A stretch of 7,117 nucleotides of DNA, from positions 1 through 7,117 of the forward strand of contig CALASU010000314.1 of assembly GCA_937888765.1 (NCBI GenBank), in the 5' to 3' direction. This document shows, in pieces, positions 5,942 to 7,117 of the stretch. A program made the position numbers and the translations under genes. Origin of the DNA: an uncultured Clostridia bacterium. Its GTDB lineage: Bacteria > Bacillota > Clostridia > Lachnospirales > Anaerotignaceae. The notes under the pieces are model-generated. The model did no database searches. It saw only the letters and a list, made by a program, of their open reading frames with translations, and was not told the origin of the DNA. Each line of letters opens with the position of its first letter. Position 1 is the first letter of the stretch.

Positions 5942-5995
5942 ATGAGAAGTTTACATAATTTTAGGGGGGGGGTATCGTCTTTTAAAGACAGATAG
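5942..5995 (+). CDS. Leader ORF interrupted by a nine-G run (17 residues in this version)
   Basis: ATG 5942 has a good SD (AAAGGAG at 5927-5933, 8 bases upstream), so translation is plausible. As given it reads MRSLHNFRGGVSSFKDR and stops at TAG 5993-5995. The codons for Arg-Gly-Gly are made by the G run at 5964-5972. With one G fewer, the frame would instead continue YRLLKTDSPFCVSGGDC and stop at TGA 6024-6026, overlapping the next ATG (TGATG). With one G more, it would stop at TAA 5983-5985. The ORF may be a leader peptide whose frame decides coupling to the next gene, a decayed short gene, or a homopolymer error. I do not recognise the peptide. Confidence 0.4.
   Translation: MRSLHNFRGGVSSFKDR
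5950..5978 (+). promoter_or_regulatory. Possible sigma-A promoter with the G run in its spacer
   Basis: TTTACA at 5950-5955 (5 of 6 to TTGACA) and TATCGT at 5973-5978 (4 of 6 to TATAAT) are separated by exactly 17 bases that end in the nine-G run. A transcript from here would begin near 5985, past the 5' arm of the terminator hairpin, and so would escape it. The -10 match is weak and the segment is short, so chance is quite possible. Confidence 0.25.
5964..5972. repeat. Nine-base G homopolymer in the leader ORF
   Basis: The longest G or C run in the window, located between two structural gene blocks. Poly-G tracts of this length are classic contingency loci for slipped-strand phase variation in other bacteria. 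Here it sits inside a translatable leader, at the foot of a terminator-like hairpin and next to an adhesin-type gene. It is also the kind of site where sequencing and assembly errors arise. Confidence 0.9.
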
Positions 5996-6003
5996 CCCTT
6001 TTT
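5970..6003 (+). terminator. Intrinsic-terminator-like hairpin upstream of the second adhesin gene
   Basis: GGG (5970-5972), TATC (5973-5976) and GTCTT (5977-5981) pair with AAGAC (5985-5989), GATA (5991-5994) and CCC (5996-5998). The loop is TTA, there are single-base bulges at A5990 and G5995, and five T follow at 5999-6003. Twelve pairs followed by a T run fit a Rho-independent terminator. It lies inside the operon, so it may be partial, relieved by translation of the leader ORF, or overridden by phage antitermination. Confidence 0.6.
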
Positions 6004-6011
6004 GTGTGTCT

Positions 6012-6033
6012 GGGGGTGACTGCTGATGTCACC
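6012..6033 (+). promoter_or_regulatory. Hairpin hiding the SD and start codon of the next gene
   Basis: GGTGAC (6015-6020) pairs perfectly with GTCACC (6028-6033) across a 7-base loop. The 5' arm is part of the SD of the next gene (GGGGGTGA, 6012-6019), and its ATG (6026-6028) lies at the loop-stem edge. Folded, it would block initiation; a ribosome arriving from upstream would open it. This favours translational coupling. The stem is short (6 bp), so the block would be moderate. Confidence 0.5.
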
Positions 6034-6430
6034 TAGAGTGTGGGAAGAAATCAAATCATTTTTCACAACCTTAATCGGTAATACTGCTGACAATGACGGC
6101 TCATCTACGGCGGGGACGCTGATGGCAAAGGTCAATGCTGTTTTGTTGAAGCTGAATACTGATGGCGCAGTTAATGTAAAAGTAGTTAAGCGTATTCAAA
6201 GAGGTGTTATAACTATCAATGATGGGGAAAGAAGTGGGAAAGCAACAATATCATATGTTGATATAAATAAATCTATTGTTTTGTTTGGTGGTTACAGATC
6301 ATCCGGAACAACTGATTCTAATCAGACTGCTTGCCAGTTGGCATTGACGAATGCGACTACGGTTACAGCGATTAGAATATCAAGCAGTGCATTATCATAT
6401 GTACCGTATCAGGTTGTAGAATTTTATTAA
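6026..6430 (+). CDS. Second small receptor-binding-like tail protein
   Basis: A 134-residue protein. Residues 1-45 (MSPRVWEEIKSFFTTLIGNT, then a GSSTAGTLMAKVNAVL helix at 25-40) look like an anchoring or oligomerisation part. Residues 53-134 form a compact beta domain with VVKRIQRGVITI at 53-64, TISYVDINKSIVLF at 74-87, LALTNATTVTAIR at 105-117 and the end YQVVEFY at 128-134. I recognise this 'IQRG...SvdisKs...LtnstTvta.R...YqvvEf' pattern from C-termini of fibre or receptor-binding proteins in many Firmicute prophages, where it is usually attached to a longer protein; here it stands almost alone. ATG 6026 uses GGGGGTGA (6012-6019), which is held in a hairpin. The C-terminal half is AT rich (27 % GC at 6241-6300) against 50 % at 6061-6120, suggesting an exchanged domain. 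Confidence 0.7.
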   Translation: MSPRVWEEIKSFFTTLIGNTADNDGSSTAGTLMAKVNAVLLKLNTDGAVNVKVVKRIQRGVITINDGERSGKATISYVDINKSIVLFGGYRSSGTTDSNQTACQLALTNATTVTAIRISSSALSYVPYQVVEFY

Positions 6431-6443
6431 GGTGGTGTAAAAA

Positions 6444-6713
6444 ATGGTTAATGGATACAGATACATTCAGATTGACGAAAACGGAAGAATCAAGGCGACT
6501 TGTGATACTCCTGTAGAGGGTGTAACAATCGACACAGAAGGAAAGTGGGTTCCTGATTGCCCCACAGATGCAATCTACGAATTATATTACAATGAAGCGG
6601 AAGGTTTGCACTGGGTAAAGGCTGCGGAGCTTCCGGCAGAAGGTGCAGGACCCACAGAAGCCCAGATCACACAGGCAAAACTGGACTATCTGCTGATGAT
6701 GGCAGGACAATGA
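6444..6713 (+). CDS. Second small fibre-partner (XkdW-like) protein
   Basis: An 89-residue protein. Residues 1-63 (GYRYIQIDENGRIKATCDTP, WVPDCPTDAIYELYYNE, LHWVKAAELP) look like the small beta domain of fibre-assembly or XkdW-like proteins, which often open with a 'Y..i..nG.i....' strand. Residues 70-89 (PTEAQITQAKLDYLLMMAGQ) form a helix ending like the partner protein at 5140-5427 (EPTQLDRIEAGLAYSNMMAG); their DNA shares ATGATGGCAGGA near the stop. ATG 6444 has SD AAGGTGGTG (6429-6437) overlapping the preceding stop. It follows the second adhesin as the first partner follows the first adhesin, so a chaperone or attachment role is inferred. A terminator-like hairpin lies just downstream. Confidence 0.65.
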   Translation: MVNGYRYIQIDENGRIKATCDTPVEGVTIDTEGKWVPDCPTDAIYELYYNEAEGLHWVKAAELPAEGAGPTEAQITQAKLDYLLMMAGQ

Positions 6714-6725
6714 AAAAGAAGATAT

Positions 6726-6761
6726 GAGCATCTGCGAGAAATTGCGGGTGCTCTTTTATTT
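6726..6761 (+). terminator. Strong intrinsic-terminator-like hairpin before the lysis-region gene
   Basis: GAGCATCTGC (6726-6735) pairs with GCGGGTGCTC (6744-6753) over all ten positions, two of them G-U, with an 8-base loop and TTTTATTT (6754-6761) behind. It lies in the only true gap (6714-6777) between the second adhesin module and the next gene. It would end or reduce transcription of the tail operon unless antitermination or a separate promoter supplies the downstream genes. No convincing promoter is seen between it and 6778. Confidence 0.75.
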
Positions 6762-6777
6762 GGAGAGGAGGGGGAAG

Positions 6778-7092
6778 ATGGAAGAATTGAATATGCTTCT
6801 TTCTGCAGGTATCGGGGCGGGGATCATGCAGATCATCAACACCGTTATCACCCATAAAATGAAAAAGAATGACAAAGAAGATGAAAGAATTACCGCTCTG
6901 ATCGAGGCACAGAAGCTGATTATGCAGGGAAAGGTGGACTATCTGGGGCGAAAGTTTATTGCGGAAGGGGAAATTTCCCTGAGTGACAAAGAAATGCTTC
7001 ATGCCATGCACAAGGCATATAAGAATCTGGGCGGAAATGGACATCTGGATACCGTCATGGCGGAAGTGGAAAAGCTACCAATCGAGGAGTGA
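6778..7092 (+). CDS. Small membrane-associated phage protein, lysis-region (holin-like or holin-partner) candidate
   Basis: A 104-residue protein. Residues 5-25 are hydrophobic and glycine containing (NMLLSAGIGAGIMQIINTVI), long enough for one membrane segment though weakly hydrophobic. Residues 27-62 are highly charged and helical (KMKKNDKEDERITALIEAQK). The C-terminus HAMHKAYKNLGGNGHLDTVM at 75-94 resembles the 'YkayhaLGGNG' motif that I recall from small proteins beside phage holins in Firmicutes. One membrane segment with a charged tail fits a type of holin or holin-associated protein, but this remains tentative. ATG 6778 is preferred to ATG 6724: AGGAGG (6766-6771) is 6 bases upstream, and the region 6726-6761 is a terminator hairpin. 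It is followed 5 bases later by another gene start. Confidence 0.65.
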   Translation: MEELNMLLSAGIGAGIMQIINTVITHKMKKNDKEDERITALIEAQKLIMQGKVDYLGRKFIAEGEISLSDKEMLHAMHKAYKNLGGNGHLDTVMAEVEKLPIEE

Positions 7093-7097
7093 GAGCC

Positions 7098-7117
7098 ATG
7101 CAGGAGAAGAAAAAACG
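7098..7117 (+). CDS. Start of a further gene, cut by the window edge
   Basis: ATG 7098 has SD GAGGAG at 7084-7089, 8 bases upstream and inside the end of the previous gene, and reads M-Q-E-K-K-K before the edge. Position just after the membrane-associated protein suggests a holin or endolysin gene, but six residues cannot show this. Confidence 0.5.

Larger units (their letters stand above)
1..7117 (+). mobile_element. Part of a prophage (or phage-tail-like particle) late operon: baseplate, tail fibres, start of lysis region
   Basis: All recognisable genes are contractile-tail structural genes in PBSX/clostridial myophage order: LysM tail protein, hub, DUF2577, DUF2634, baseplate J, YmfQ, fibre, XkdW/XkdX-like proteins. 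They lie on one strand with overlaps or gaps of a few bases. No integrase, attachment site, capsid or regulatory gene is inside the window, so its borders are not visible. It could be an inducible prophage, a remnant, or a tailocin; capsid and terminase genes outside the window would decide. No tRNA, rRNA, IS element or CRISPR array was seen. Confidence 0.88.

Noticed and set aside
5919..6025. A CRISPR, tRNA or riboswitch in the inter-block region
   Set aside because: No direct-repeat array, cloverleaf or known aptamer core is visible. The structure present is two simple hairpins and a G run.
6724..6777. Earlier ATG giving 18 more residues to the membrane-associated protein
   Set aside because: There is no good SD, and the extension is encoded by the terminator hairpin; AGGAGG at 6766-6771 serves ATG 6778.

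Overview
The window is part of the late (structural) gene block of a contractile-tailed (myovirus-type) prophage or phage-tail-like particle. The gene order, xkdP-xkdQ-xkdR-xkdS-xkdT-xkdU, is the PBSX/Clostridioides-phage order for the end of tail-tube assembly and the baseplate. Strong AAGGAGG-type Shine-Dalgarno (SD) sites, frequent GTG/TTG starts, and local GC of about 50-55 % in the baseplate genes (hand counts of 60-base lines) suggest a mid-GC Firmicute, most likely a gut clostridium of the Lachnospiraceae/Ruminococcaceae kind. The host is an inference. The window cannot show whether the element is an active phage or a tailocin. All supported genes are on the + strand, nearly all touching or overlapping, so this is one operon.

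Layout. 3-437: 3' part of an XkdP-like LysM protein. 471-1439: XkdQ-like baseplate hub. 1426-1842: XkdR/DUF2577. 1855-2286: XkdS/DUF2634 wedge protein. 2287-3345: baseplate J (XkdT). 3342-3878: YmfQ/XkdU. 3879-4286: short fibre-base protein. 4283-5143: glycine-rich tail-tip adhesin candidate. 5140-5427: small XkdW-like fibre partner. 5430-5747: XkdX-domain protein. 5763-5918: 51-aa protein. 5919-6025: short control region. 6026-6430: second small receptor-binding-like protein. 6444-6713: a second small partner protein. 6778-7092: small membrane-associated protein, probably of the lysis region. 7098-7117: first codons of the next gene.

How they work together. The first six genes build the hub, wedges and tail tip of a contractile baseplate. 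The next genes supply exchangeable host-recognition parts. Two modules of 'adhesin plus small partner' can be seen (4283-5427 and 6026-6713). The two partners end in a similar C-terminal tail. The first module carries a sharp AT-rich patch (about 30-35 % GC) that begins inside the adhesin gene and ends inside the partner gene, which looks like a swapped specificity cassette.

The most unusual stretch is 5919-6033. A short ORF with a good SD contains a run of nine G. That run is followed at once by an intrinsic-terminator-like hairpin, then by a second hairpin that pairs the SD of the next adhesin gene with bases at its start codon. If the run had eight G instead of nine, the leader ORF would run through both structures and stop in a TGATG overlap with the adhesin start. 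This resembles a phase-variable switch on the second adhesin. A second terminator-like hairpin (6726-6761) closes the module. The switch is a hypothesis from sequence inspection only.
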